A stretch of 64,000 bases of DNA, from contig CAYYNP010000011.1 in assembly GCA_964472545.1 (NCBI GenBank), forward strand, positions 1-64,000. Reading direction: 5' to 3'. The translations under genes were made by a program, and so were the position numbers. The notes below the pieces were generated by a model. It saw only the letters and a program-made list of their open reading frames with translations, had not been told where the DNA came from and searched no databases. Below are positions 6,946 through 16,700 of this stretch, one piece after another; the stretch's first letter is position 1, and each line of letters begins with the position of its first letter. The stretch comes from CAYYNP01 sp964472545 (GTDB taxonomy: Bacteria > Planctomycetota > Planctomycetia > Pirellulales > Thermoguttaceae).

Positions 6946-8583
6946 TCACAGGCGAACGACCGGGTGTTCCTCCAGCAACGTCTTTCCGGAGAGATTATCC
7001 AACACCGTAACCAACAGCCGACGGTGGCCGTCGACCTGAAACGAGCAGAGGAAACGCTGGGCGTCTCGCGGCAGACTGACGGGCGGGTCGGCGACGATGA
7101 ACGTGGGATTCTCGCGATTCAAGCAGAAATGACCGAACTCCGTGACCACGTGGCTGTCGTCGTTGAGCACGCCGTCGGCGTCGACCAGATCGATCGTGGC
7201 ACGGCGGGGCTTCATCCGCGAGACCTCGAAGATCTTCAGACCGATCCGCGTCATTCCGTCATAGCTGCCGCGGGCCCAAAGCCGGACCGCGTCGGGCCCG
7301 GTGGGGTATTCGGTGCCGGTGGAGAACATCGGCTTGAACTCGTAGTCGCGCCGCTGGGCGTTGTAGCTCTCGATGGCGTAGTCGTGCTGCAAGATCGGTA
7401 CCACAACGCCGCGGCAGGCACCGCGAACCACGGCGTCGAACGGGTTGCCCAGCACGGCACGGCCGTCGAACGCGTCGATCAGCAACCGCCGCACGCAGGG
7501 CACCAGGCTGGTGCCGCCGGTGACCAGCACCTTGACCACGTCGTCGCGCCGCACGCCCGCTTTGATCGCCGCGTTCTCCAACGCCCGATCGATCGTTTGC
7601 CGGACCTGTTCGAGAAAGCCCGCCTTCGCCACCAAACAACCGAAGCAGGCCTCGTCCGACTGCGGGTGATCGCCCACAGAGCCTTGGCCACACTGCGGGC
7701 AGTTGCGTCGATACGTGGTTCGCATCAGCCGCCCGTGCGCGCCGGCGCCCTCGGACACGGAAACGTCGGCCTGCGTCTTGGCCGGATCGGAAAGCGTGAC
7801 TTTGGCCTCTTCCACCTGCCGCAGCACGACGGCCTGCAACCGGCGCCGTTGGCCGTCGTCGATGGCGTGCCGCCGGCAGAAATCGTCGGCCAGATAGCGG
7901 TCGAGGTCCATGCCGCCGAGGTCTTGGCCGGCCCGGCCGAGTTGAATCGCCTTGCGGTCCGACGCGGCCGCGAAATCAACGCGGACCACGGCCACGTCGA
8001 GCGATCCGCAGCCAAAGTCGAAGACCACGAAGCGATCTTCCTTGCGGGCGGCGCCGTGAAATCCCAGGATGCAAGCCGTCGGCTCGTCGAGCAGCCGCAG
8101 CCGGCGGATCCCCACCGCCTCGGCCACCCGGCGGATCCAGTCCTCGAAGTTCTCGAACGCCTCGGTCGGGGCCGTGAACGTGAACTCGTCGTCTTCCAGC
8201 GAAATCCGATCCGAAGCGTAGCGGAGCAGTAGGGTGAGGAAGTCCTCGCCCGCCTGCGCCGGGCTCTTGTGGCCCTGGGCAGTCTTCTTTCGCCGCGTGG
8301 CGCCGTGGGCAATCCCGCGTTTCATCCAGCGGAACGTGTCGCGATGTTCGGCCAGGCCGCGGGCGAGGACCTGATTGCCGATGAGCGTCTCGGTCTGCGA
8401 ATAGTGGATTAACGAGGGCGTTACCGGAACCAAGAGCCTCCGATCCGCTTGCTGCCGGTTCGGGATGAACTCCATCGCGGCCATGATGCCGGGAATCTCG
8501 ATCGTCTCGACACGCTCGGTCGTCTCGTCGAAGCGTGCCAGGACGGTGTTGGCGGTGCCGAAGTCGACGGCGACTTTACTCAC
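6946..8583 (-). CDS. Hsp70-like ATPase with a CxxC...CxxC insertion
   Basis: This 545-aa protein has an actin/Hsp70-type nucleotide-binding domain. Phosphate-1 is DFGTANT (residues 7-13), the hinge motif is LLDEPTA (~164-170), phosphate-2 is VFDFGCGSLDVAV (~187-199), and the adenosine motif is VLVTGGTSLVP (~353-362). An unusual insert at about 290-320 contains C295PQC298 and C313FGC316, a likely zinc-ribbon knuckle not present in DnaK. The C-terminal ~150 residues do not look like a standard DnaK substrate domain. The start is a GTG whose first bases overlap the previous gene's TAA (GTGAGTAA). It probably binds partner proteins in an ATP-controlled way; the client is unknown. Confidence 0.88.
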   Translation of the reverse strand: MSKVAVDFGTANTVLARFDETTERVETIEIPGIMAAMEFIPNRQQADRRLLVPVTPSLIHYSQTETLIGNQVLARGLAEHRDTFRWMKRGIAHGATRRKKTAQGHKSPAQAGEDFLTLLLRYASDRISLEDDEFTFTAPTEAFENFEDWIRRVAEAVGIRRLRLLDEPTACILGFHGAARKEDRFVVFDFGCGSLDVAVVRVDFAAASDRKAIQLGRAGQDLGGMDLDRYLADDFCRRHAIDDGQRRRLQAVVLRQVEEAKVTLSDPAKTQADVSVSEGAGAHGRLMRTTYRRNCPQCGQGSVGDHPQSDEACFGCLVAKAGFLEQVRQTIDRALENAAIKAGVRRDDVVKVLVTGGTSLVPCVRRLLIDAFDGRAVLGNPFDAVVRGACRGVVVPILQHDYAIESYNAQRRDYEFKPMFSTGTEYPTGPDAVRLWARGSYDGMTRIGLKIFEVSRMKPRRATIDLVDADGVLNDDSHVVTEFGHFCLNRENPTFIVADPPVSLPRDAQRFLCSFQVDGHRRLLVTVLDNLSGKTLLEEHPVVRL

Positions 8584-10075
8584 GTTGCGGCTCCTCTGCA
8601 TCGACGAATTCGGCTGTAAACTCGCCGGTCTCGACGACCATCTCCTCGAAGATCCCCGCCGTGACGCGATGGGATATGATCGTATGCAGCACTTTGCGGG
8701 CCGCCCCGAGTTTGCCTCTGAAGGCCTCGGCCGGGGCGTTGGCCAGCGTGTCCAGGTCGGCCGGCGTGGCGCGGCCCGGCCAGAGTTCCAACACACCGGA
8801 AGCCGTGGCCAACTCGGTGACCCAGTAGTTGGCGTCCTCGGTCGTGTCGGCCGTCAGTTCCAGCGACAGCCCGGCGATCTGGCCGGCGAGGCGGACCATC
8901 CAGTGCGGGCTTTGCCGCACCGCTTCGGCGGCCGCCGAGCCCGGCCGCGACTTGGCGGCCAGCGCGCCGACGATCACCACGCCCTGCGGCGGCGCCGCCG
9001 CGGCGAGTTGCTGCAACAACCCGGACTCGCTCACGGTGGTCAATTCACTCTGCCGGCCTCGGGCAAGCAACTGCTCGAACAGCGGGCTTTCGGCCTTTGG
9101 CCGCTTCGTCGTGGGAGTGATCTGACCGTCGCTATCAGCCAGAATCCGTCGATACACTTCACGCTCGTCGCCAGACTCCGGCTCCCAGGCCGACCCGCGC
9201 ATCGCCGGAAACGCCGCGAAGCTGTATTTCAAAGGCAACTCCAGACAGGCACGAAACAGCCGCGGCCAGTCCTCGTGGCTAATCCAGGAGTCGACGGCCA
9301 GCTTGATTTCCGACTCGCTGCACTCCGACAGCGGCCGGCTCTTGGTGCCGAAGAACGCGGCGCAACGGCGATCGCCCGAGCGGACCACGTCCATCACGTG
9401 GGCTCGAATCGTCGCGTCGGCCCGCTCGTACTCGAGTTTCAGATTCTGGAAGGCGTAGTCTTCCTCGAAATACTCGTCCAACTGCCGCGTGACGAAGAGG
9501 AACAGGCAAAGCCGTTCGGGGTCTTCGGGGCGGTGGCCGGCTTGCAGGCAGAGTTCCGCGGCCGGGCCAGCAGGCTCTCGAATGGCCTCGGTGCAGAGCG
9601 CTTCGCGTTGGGGCCCGACGGGAACGTCTCGGAGCGTTGCGTCGGCACCCAAGCGGACGACTTCGTCAGCATCGTCTAGCAGCGAGACGAAAAGCGGAAC
9701 CATGTCGGGCCGGTCGACGACCACCTGCCGGCCGGATTTCAGCGCGGAAAGGGCCTTCACCTTCAACGGGGCGGCGGCCACGTAACGCTGTTCGGCAAGG
9801 ATCGTCCCCAGCCGCTCCTGGCGCCCCTCGGCCCACAAGCCGCACAGCGCGTCGATCGCCGGTTGGGCCTCCAGATTGGCCAGCGCCCGGCGTGCTCCGG
9901 CGGCGATTTCCTCGTATGGCGAGGAGGATGCCTCGGCCAACAACGCCACGGCAGACGCGTCGTTACGGTTCTCGTGCAACGCTTCGAGCGCCGTGCGTCG
10001 CCACCGTGGCCCCAAGAACGGAATCGACGACCGCAGTCTCCGCCGCCACCTATTCAAGAGCCTTCGCGTGATCAT
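8576..10075 (-). CDS. HEAT-like helical-repeat scaffold protein, first gene of the ten-gene operon
   Basis: This protein of about 499 aa has a basic N terminus (RRLLNRWRRRLRS) followed by helical repeats rich in Ala and Leu (for example ASAVALLAEASSSPYEEIAAGARRAL, quoted in part), consistent with HEAT/ARM-type pairs over roughly residues 40-200. The C-terminal half (about 250-499) matches no family I recognise. The start is uncertain: ATG at 10075 has no clear ribosome site, while a TTG at 10114 has AGGAG 14 nt upstream. It overlaps the Hsp70-like gene by 8 nt, so the two products may form a scaffold-chaperone pair. There is no signal peptide. Confidence 0.65.
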   Translation of the reverse strand: MITRRLLNRWRRRLRSSIPFLGPRWRRTALEALHENRNDASAVALLAEASSSPYEEIAAGARRALANLEAQPAIDALCGLWAEGRQERLGTILAEQRYVAAAPLKVKALSALKSGRQVVVDRPDMVPLFVSLLDDADEVVRLGADATLRDVPVGPQREALCTEAIREPAGPAAELCLQAGHRPEDPERLCLFLFVTRQLDEYFEEDYAFQNLKLEYERADATIRAHVMDVVRSGDRRCAAFFGTKSRPLSECSESEIKLAVDSWISHEDWPRLFRACLELPLKYSFAAFPAMRGSAWEPESGDEREVYRRILADSDGQITPTTKRPKAESPLFEQLLARGRQSELTTVSESGLLQQLAAAAPPQGVVIVGALAAKSRPGSAAAEAVRQSPHWMVRLAGQIAGLSLELTADTTEDANYWVTELATASGVLELWPGRATPADLDTLANAPAEAFRGKLGAARKVLHTIISHRVTAGIFEEMVVETGEFTAEFVDAEEPQRE

Positions 10076-10414
10076 CCGCGGTGCACCCGTTGGCTGTCGA
10101 CGATCGCCCTGCAAACGAGGCGGCCCGTCTCCTTTAGTTTACCCGGGTTCGGCGCCGGTGGCGAGGGGAGGGGCACTTCGTCAACGTCGCCGCGGCCGGA
10201 CCGGCGAACACAGATCGGGCCTCTGCGTACAACTTCAGTAGGGAAATCGCTCGTCTACCTTCGTCGCCGACAGCTCGACCGGGAAACTCCCAAACGCTCG
10301 ACCAGCGAAGACGACCATTGCCAATGTGTCGCCGTATGACAACTTCCGGTGGCCGGAAGCGTCGGAAGAAGTCGTTGCCGATAGCCCCGCGGTACAGCGC
10401 GCTTCTGCGAGGCG
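10076..10414. other. Intergenic region upstream of the ten-gene operon
   Basis: This 339-bp stretch must carry the operon promoter, but I see no good -35/-10 pair on the minus strand. A hairpin near the PEP-CTERM gene end is listed separately. I see no convincing gene. Confidence 0.5.
10343..10359 (-). terminator. Hairpin downstream of the PEP-CTERM cluster
   Basis: CTTCCGG and CCGGAAG form a perfect 7-bp stem around a 3-nt loop, 56 nt after the stop codon at 10415. There is no T-tract, so it could be an mRNA 3'-end stabiliser rather than an intrinsic terminator. Confidence 0.45.
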
Positions 10415-11107
10415 CTATCTTCTCCGCCGCCAGCCGTGCAACGCCAGCCCCAGCAGGCTGAAGGCAGCGAGGCCGACAATGGAGGGTTCGGGCACGAGGG
10501 TCAAAGAAGTCAACGGACCGCCGATCGTGAAGTAGGCGGCTGGGCCGAGACACGGGGTACACTCCCCTTTGATCGTCAGTTGGTTGCTGTCGAAAAGCAG
10601 CAGGTCCGGCGGCGTGAGCGGCAAGGCCGCGCTGTCGAGCGGGCTTTCGCGAAACGTCGACGCAAACCAACTGATATTCAGGCGGTCGACCGGCGCGCCG
10701 GGACGCAACCCGAGGGCTTCGTTGTTGCGGCTGAGGAAGCCATACTCGTCGGCGCCGGTGATCCCGACCTCATTGTTGACGATGACGTCGAAGTCCGGCG
10801 TGGCGGAGACCGTGCGAAAGATGTAATTGCCCACCTCGATCCGCACGCCGGCAGGTGGCGCGTCGTGGTGGTAGAGCCCGGGTTGCCCCTCGTCTTGCGG
10901 CTCGGCCGTGTTGGGTACGTCCGTGTGGAACGTGTAGTAGCCCGTGAACGTGGTCGTCCCCGGCACGACGGAATTGTCCAGCTCGTTGAGGCCGTCGAAG
11001 ACATCCTCCACGGTTCCCGTGAAGGCGAACGTGACCGATTCTGCGTTTACCCGGCCCACACTGGCCAGGACTACCAGGGCAGTGATACTCAGAATTGATG
11101 GTCTCAT
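10415..11107 (-). CDS. PEP-CTERM sorting-domain protein
   Basis: This 230-aa exported protein has an N-terminal signal peptide (hydrophobic ILSITALVVLASVG, cleavage after VNA) and a C-terminal PEP-CTERM signal: VPEPS, a hydrophobic stretch and WRRRR. Such proteins are processed by an exosortase and anchored at the cell surface or in extracellular matrix. The body is beta-rich with no recognised domain. The ATG at 11107 has a GGAGGG ribosome site. It is the last of three PEP-CTERM genes in a row. No exosortase gene is in the window. Confidence 0.85.
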   Translation of the reverse strand: MRPSILSITALVVLASVGRVNAESVTFAFTGTVEDVFDGLNELDNSVVPGTTTFTGYYTFHTDVPNTAEPQDEGQPGLYHHDAPPAGVRIEVGNYIFRTVSATPDFDVIVNNEVGITGADEYGFLSRNNEALGLRPGAPVDRLNISWFASTFRESPLDSAALPLTPPDLLLFDSNQLTIKGECTPCLGPAAYFTIGGPLTSLTLVPEPSIVGLAAFSLLGLALHGWRRRR

Positions 11108-11184
11108 TTTGCTTCCCTCCTCGTTTCGTAAGGGGCTATGTTAGTCGGAACTCGACCGACGTGCACCACGGCCAGGTAGACACG

Positions 11185-12342
11185 TCAACGACGGCGGCGT
11201 TTGTGTCGAGCGTAGGCCAACGTCAGCGGCATCGCCATAGCGGCCAGCAGCGCAAAGCTGGAAGGTTCGGGGATCACGGCCTGCCAGGCTTCGGGGTGCC
11301 CCAACGGATTCACTCCGTGTCCGACGATCACCGTGCCGTCGGCCGAGATTCCCGTTGCCGACTGCAAATCCCAGCCGTCCAGTACCAGTCCGTAGTCGTT
11401 GGTCAACACGTCTTCGAGGTCGCGCATGCCGTGGGTCGCATCCCAGAGGAACGCTCCGCCGCCCGAACTGTACCCGACGATCTTGGAGCCATCGCCCGAG
11501 ACGCTCAGGGCTCGGCTCTGGTCTTCGCGTTCCGGGTTCGTGCCCAGCATTCCCAGTCCAACCATGCCCCCTTCAGGCGTCCAACGGAACGCTTCCATGT
11601 CGAAGAATGAACGGGCCCATCCTACGACTACCGAGCCGTCGGCAGTGACGGCCAGCGCCGTGCTGCGACCTAGATTGTCGGGCCGCAAGGTGCCCAAGCC
11701 AATCATCCCCTCGCCGACGGTCCAGTGAAAAGCCTCCACACCTCCATACTGCTCGGTGTGGGAGATGCTCCCTCCCACGATCACCGAGCCGTCGGCGGAG
11801 ACACCGCTGGCCTCGCTCTTGAACTCGTCGCCGGGCAAGTCGCCCAGACCGACCATCCCACTCTCGGCAGTCCAGCGGAACGCCTCCGTACCGTTGGCAG
11901 ACGGAGCGCTCCCTACGACCACGGAGCCGTCGGCAGAGACACCCCGGGCAAAGGTATTAAAGCGGTTGCCGCCGGGCAGGTTACCCAGGCCAATCGTTAC
12001 GTCGGCAGCCGTCCAACGAAACGCCTCGGGGAGCAGGAAGAAGCTGTTTCCCACGATCACCGAGCCGTCGGCCGACACGGCAAGAGCGTAGGTGGTGGTC
12101 TGGCCCACCGGCAGATCGTCCAGGCTCGTCATCCCACCGGCCTCGGTCCAGCGAAACGCCTGGCTGCCCCAATCAGACGTGCTCGATCCCACGACCACTC
12201 GGCCGTCCGCCGACACGGCATCAGCCGCGCTCGAGAATTCGCCGCCCGGCAAGTCCGCCAGGCCCCGGAAACTGGCTGCCCGGACGGGCGTCACGCCGAC
12301 CAGCAGCGCCAGTATCGCTACAGTCAAGATTGACAGTTTCAT
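11185..12342 (-). CDS. PEP-CTERM protein with HAF-type extracellular repeats
   Basis: This 385-aa exported protein carries at least six tandem units built around FRWT, a GLGDLPG-like stretch, then VSADGSVIVG, each about 48 residues apart. This is the HAF extracellular-repeat pattern, predicted to form beta-propeller-like surfaces. The signal peptide is MKLSILTVAILALLVGVTPV and the C terminus has IPEPSSFALL and a KRRRR tail. The ATG at 12342 overlaps the upstream gene's stop (ATGA) and has AAAGGAGAG upstream. It is a close paralogue of the next gene, so this pair arose by tandem duplication. Ligand unknown. Confidence 0.88.
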   Translation of the reverse strand: MKLSILTVAILALLVGVTPVRAASFRGLADLPGGEFSSAADAVSADGRVVVGSSTSDWGSQAFRWTEAGGMTSLDDLPVGQTTTYALAVSADGSVIVGNSFFLLPEAFRWTAADVTIGLGNLPGGNRFNTFARGVSADGSVVVGSAPSANGTEAFRWTAESGMVGLGDLPGDEFKSEASGVSADGSVIVGGSISHTEQYGGVEAFHWTVGEGMIGLGTLRPDNLGRSTALAVTADGSVVVGWARSFFDMEAFRWTPEGGMVGLGMLGTNPEREDQSRALSVSGDGSKIVGYSSGGGAFLWDATHGMRDLEDVLTNDYGLVLDGWDLQSATGISADGTVIVGHGVNPLGHPEAWQAVIPEPSSFALLAAMAMPLTLAYARHKRRRR

Positions 12343-13394
12343 GCCACTCTCCTTTCACGGATCCAGACAAACGTCAGCAGTATCATCACGGCGGCCATCA
12401 GCAACGCCAGGCCGGACGGCTCGGGGATCACGGCCCGCCAGGCTTCCCACTGGCCGGACGGGTTCAACCCGGAACCGACGATCACCGTGCCGTCGTCCGA
12501 GACGCTGCCCGCGCCGGACAGCTCCCACCCCGTCAAATCGAGCCCGAAATCATTGGTCAGCACCTCCTTCAGATCGCGCATTCCGTGCGTTTGGTGCCAG
12601 ATAAACGCCCGCGTGTCGCCCGCCCCGCTATGCCCCACGATCACCGAGCCGTCGCCGGAGACGTCCCGCGCCCGGCTCTCACTATCGCCGGGCAAGGCGC
12701 CGAGACCGACGACGCCGGTCTCGTCGGTCCAGCGAAAGGCGATTCCGGGATCGGCAGGGCCGGGCGGCCCCGTGTAGGCTAGCCCCACGACGGTCGACCC
12801 ATCGGCGGAAATGGCTTGCGGCTCGACGGTCCAGCCAGGCGCGGTTACGAGGCTGACCCATCCGGTCCGGGCAGTCCAGCGTCCGGGCCATCCGACGATT
12901 GCCGAACCGTCGGCCGAGACGTCGTAGCACGAGTAGCCCATGTCGACCATGCCGGTCTCGGCGGTCCACCGGAAATCACTTCCCACGATCACCGATCCGT
13001 CGGTGGAGGCTCCCAAAGCGCGGCTGTCTTCGAGAGGTTCTGGTCCGTCGTCCAGTACGAGAGTCCCTTCGGCCGCCGTCCAGCGAGCCGCATTCCATTC
13101 GTACATCCCTTCCACTTCACCCACCAGCACGCGCCCGTCGCCGGAGACGGCGTTGACAAAGATCTCCGGCCTCCACTGCATCCCGGTTTCGGCCGTCCAG
13201 CGAAACGAGTGCATCGCGATCGAGTCGGAACGGCTGCTGAGGCCGACGATCACCGAGCCGTCGGCCGAAATGCCGCGAGGATAACTCGAATGTCCGTCGT
13301 CCAAGAAGCCCAGGCCCCGGAAACTGGCGGCCGGTGCCTGCCCCGCACCGAGCAGGTTCACCAACATCGCCATACTCAGAATTGATCGCTTCAT
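12339..13394 (-). CDS. PEP-CTERM protein with HAF-type extracellular repeats (paralogue)
   Basis: This 351-aa protein has the same architecture as its neighbour: signal peptide MKRSILSMAMLVNLLGAGQ ending APA, HAF-type repeats (FRWTAETGM, GYSCYDVSADGSAIVG, VSGDGSVIVGHS), then IPEPSGLALL with a basic end. Both copies share the ASFRGLG opening after the signal peptide and the MRDLKEVLTNDFGL-type segment near the C terminus. The ATG at 13394 was chosen for its GAGGAGG ribosome site and signal peptide; a longer reading from 13460 has neither. The repeats here are more diverged than in the neighbour. Confidence 0.88.
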   Translation of the reverse strand: MKRSILSMAMLVNLLGAGQAPAASFRGLGFLDDGHSSYPRGISADGSVIVGLSSRSDSIAMHSFRWTAETGMQWRPEIFVNAVSGDGRVLVGEVEGMYEWNAARWTAAEGTLVLDDGPEPLEDSRALGASTDGSVIVGSDFRWTAETGMVDMGYSCYDVSADGSAIVGWPGRWTARTGWVSLVTAPGWTVEPQAISADGSTVVGLAYTGPPGPADPGIAFRWTDETGVVGLGALPGDSESRARDVSGDGSVIVGHSGAGDTRAFIWHQTHGMRDLKEVLTNDFGLDLTGWELSGAGSVSDDGTVIVGSGLNPSGQWEAWRAVIPEPSGLALLMAAVMILLTFVWIRERRVA

Positions 13395-13775
13395 ATCGCT
13401 CCTCCTCTCACGGTTCCGATGTGATTGGGAACACACAGCCGGCTCGAAACTAGATCGCACGCGCGTAAACGGTAGACAATCCGGCCGGTCCGGCGGTGCC
13501 TTCGCCGAACCCGCACTGCAAGAACACGGGTATCCGGCGACCGTGCCAAGTTGCCGTTGACGTCCGATTGATGAGTCGACGCTGCGTTTAGAGCCTCACG
13601 ACCGCCTCTGCTCTGTTCCGACCCCAATCTACTCTGTTCCGACCCCGATGTGTCAAAGAAGACTCCGGGGCTCGTATCTCTGACCTCGCGAACTAGTCTC
13701 TTGCTGCCGGTCACGATTGCCGGTCACGATTGCCGGTCACGATTGCCGGTCACGATTGCCGGTCACGATTGCCGG
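13395..13775. other. Repeat-bearing intergenic region
   Basis: This region lies between the start of the HAF-repeat gene and the 3' end of the kinase gene. It contains a 21-bp direct repeat at 13611-13646 and a 13-bp tandem array at 13705-13778, and no plausible gene. Confidence 0.6.
13611..13646. repeat. Short direct repeat with 21-bp period
   Basis: CTCTGTTCCGACCCC occurs at 13611-13625 and again at 13632-13646. On the other strand it reads GGGGTCGGAACAGAG. Confidence 0.7.
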
Positions 13776-13778
13776 TCA
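13705..13778. repeat. 13-bp tandem repeat, 5.7 copies
   Basis: Five identical copies of TGCCGGTCACGAT are followed by a 9-nt partial copy. The final TCA of the partial copy is the TGA stop codon of the minus-strand kinase gene, so the array starts exactly where the gene ends and extends into its 3' untranslated region. Confidence 0.95.
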
Positions 13779-16700
13779 GTCAGGTTGCTCATCCTCTTCT
13801 CTTTGTGTCGTCGCCGTCGCGCCCAACTCCCTAGCGGCCTCGTCTCGGAAGCGGCGGAGTTCTTCATCGTCGGGCCGATGCTCGTTCATCCACCGCACGG
13901 CCTTGTCGTACCAGCGGCGGGCCTCACGATCGTTGTGCTGCTTTGCATGGGCCATCGCCAGAAAGAACCACCCCGGGCCGTTGGAGCCGTAGAAGTCGAC
14001 GGCGTGATAGTCGAAGTCGCCGGCTCGCTCCAACGCCTCTTGGGCTTTGGCGTACTCGCCCACACGGTACCAGGCCGCCCCGAAGATCTTCCAGGCGGCT
14101 CCCGAATCGGGTACTTGTGTGGTCAGTTCCTCGGCCAACTCGACCGCTCGGGGGCCGTCCCGCAACGCAGGATACCGACACGTGGCCAGAAACCATGCCG
14201 CACGAAGCCGAGCTTCTAGAGAGCGGGTGCCGATGTTGCGGGCCCTGTTGGCGTCGGCCAAAGCGGCCTGCATCTCGTTCAGTTCGACCAGGACTTCTGC
14301 CCGGCAGTGATAGGTTTCAACGGAGTTCTCATGCAAACTGATCGCCTTGTCGAAGTCGTTGCGGGCTCGCGCAGCGTCGCCCTCGTATCCCCTGGCGACA
14401 TAGATCCTCCCGCGACTGGAATATGCCCAGGGGTTCTCGGCAGAGGATATCGCTACGTTGAGTTCGTCAAGGGCCAAATCGAACCTGTGCTGCTTGCCGT
14501 AGCCGATTCCCAGGCCCACGCGGCACGAAGACCGATGCGGGGACAAGGCGACTGCTTTCTCGAGGTCCTCGACGGCCCTATCGAGATCGCAGCCCCTGCA
14601 GAAGGCGAGTCCTCGCTGGAAGTAGGCACAGGAGAGTTCCGGATCCCGTCGAATCGCCTCGTCGAAGTCGGCAATGGCCTGCTCGAATCGACCTGCCTTG
14701 ATCTGGCTGACACCTCGGCCGACGTAGCTGAGGACGTACGTCGGATCGAGCCGGATCGCTTCGCTGAACGCGGCTACTGCTCGGTCAAGATCGTCGCTCT
14801 GCTCGTGTACCTTGCCTCGCCAGTAATACGCTAGCGTCCTCTTTGGGTCAACCCGGATTGCCTCGGACAGATCGGCCAACGCTCTGTCCGGCCTTCCCAA
14901 CTTGAAGCAGGCTCGTCCTCGATTCACGTAGTTCGTCGCCAGGTTTCGGATCGCCACGCCGGGGGAGAGACTCGGGGCGTCGGCATCCAGGTGAATTTCT
15001 ATTGCTTGGCTGTAGTCGGCAATGGCCTTGTCGATCTCACCTCTTCGCTCGTGGGCCAGACCGCGCTGGTTGCAGGCGTAGCTGCTTGCCGGGTTCAGTC
15101 TGATCGCTTCGGTGAAGTCGGCGATCGCCCGGTCATAGTCGCGTTTTTCCAGGTAGGCATTCCCCCGGTCCCAGTAGGCCTCCGCGTAGACCGGGGTCAG
15201 TCGCAGGGCTTCGCCGTAGTCGGAAAGAGCCTCTTCGAGTCGACCTTGCCTGACGTAAAGGTCTCCGCGACGGTCACGAGCCGCGGCTAACTTTTTCTGG
15301 TAATGACGGATCTCTGCGTCCAGCCCGTCCAAGCCGTCCTTGGTAGCCATTGGGTCGAGATCATCCCGTTCATCCCTGACGTGGTCCAGCCCACGGCGCG
15401 AGGACGCAGACCCCACGGAGCCGCCCTCGGCGACCCCGGACAGTTCCAAGACGCGGTCGTACGTGCGTGTTGCATCCTCGAACTTCCCCTGGCTTCGCAG
15501 CACGTCGTCCAGGTAGTAGTAACAGCGGGCCAGCAGCAGATTGTACCGATCGGGATCTTCGGCCGCGAGCTTCTCGTAGATGGCAATCGCCGCACGCAAC
15601 GACCGTTCGGCCGCTTCGTGCCTGCCCAACCTTGCACATCCCCAGCCGCGCTGGTATTGCATCGAAGCCAGGCGGGAACGATGCCGGGAACTGCCGCGGA
15701 CTTCATCGGGCAGCCTGGCGTCGAGTTCCGTCGCGTAGTCCACGAGTTGTCCGACTTCCGTCAGGCCGTTTCGGCGAGCCAGACCCTGGATCGCCTCTTC
15801 CATGTGGTCCAGCAGACTATCGACCGTGCGATCCGCCCTCTTGCGCTGTGCCGCCTCCGCCTCGTAGGCGCCGGCGATTAGCAACGTGCTGACGGACATC
15901 GCCACGACCGCCATTACCAATACCGCGATGGCCGACCAAACGGCCGGCCGATGTCGTCGGGACCACTTGGCGACCCTTGCGGCCAGCCGCGGCCGGCGAG
16001 CTCGGATCGGCTTGTCTTCGACAAACCGCCGCAGGTCGTCGGCCAACTCTGCGGCCGTGGCGTAACGGGCCTGTGGCTCTTTGGCGATGGCCTTCAGGAC
16101 GATCGTCTCCAGGTCCTTTGGGACTGCTCCGTTAAGTTGCCGCGGGGATGGAGGATCTTCCTCGATAATCTGCGACATGATTCGCTGCCGGTCGTCGCTC
16201 GCAAACGCAGGTTGCAACGTCAGCATTTCGCAGAGCGTAATGCCCAGCGAGTAAACGTCCGTGCGGTGATCCAACACACCATGTTTCGCCTGCACCTGCT
16301 CGGGGCTCATGTAGCGAAGCGTACCCAGCAGGTCGCCCGTCATGGTGAGATTCGTGTCGGTCTGTGTCATCGCCAGGCCGAAGTCGGCAATCCACAAGTG
16401 TCCTTCCGCGTCGGTCATCAGGTTCGACGGCTTGATGTCTCGATGCACCACGCCCATTTGATGTGCGTGCTCCAGCGCGCCGGCCGCCTGGATGCCCAGA
16501 TTGGCTACACAGCGGAAGAACTCTACCGTGCGGGTCGAAGCCTCCGTGGAAACGCCCTCTTGCGCCTGGCGCCGAGTCTCGGTCAACGCGGATACCAGAC
16601 CATGGGTCGAAGGAGGAGGTTCCGCAATGGGGGCATCCCCGTTGGCCGGCGACGGCCGAGGCGAATCCGAATCGCCCGCCGGGGAGTCCGGATCGTCAAC

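Noticed and set aside
10134..10670. 178-residue minus-strand frame spanning the PEP-CTERM gene end
   Set aside because: It overlaps the real gene in another frame and has no ribosome site or family feature.
13705..13778. Possible CRISPR array
   Set aside because: The units are 13 bp and directly adjacent, with no spacers and no cas genes; it is a simple tandem repeat.
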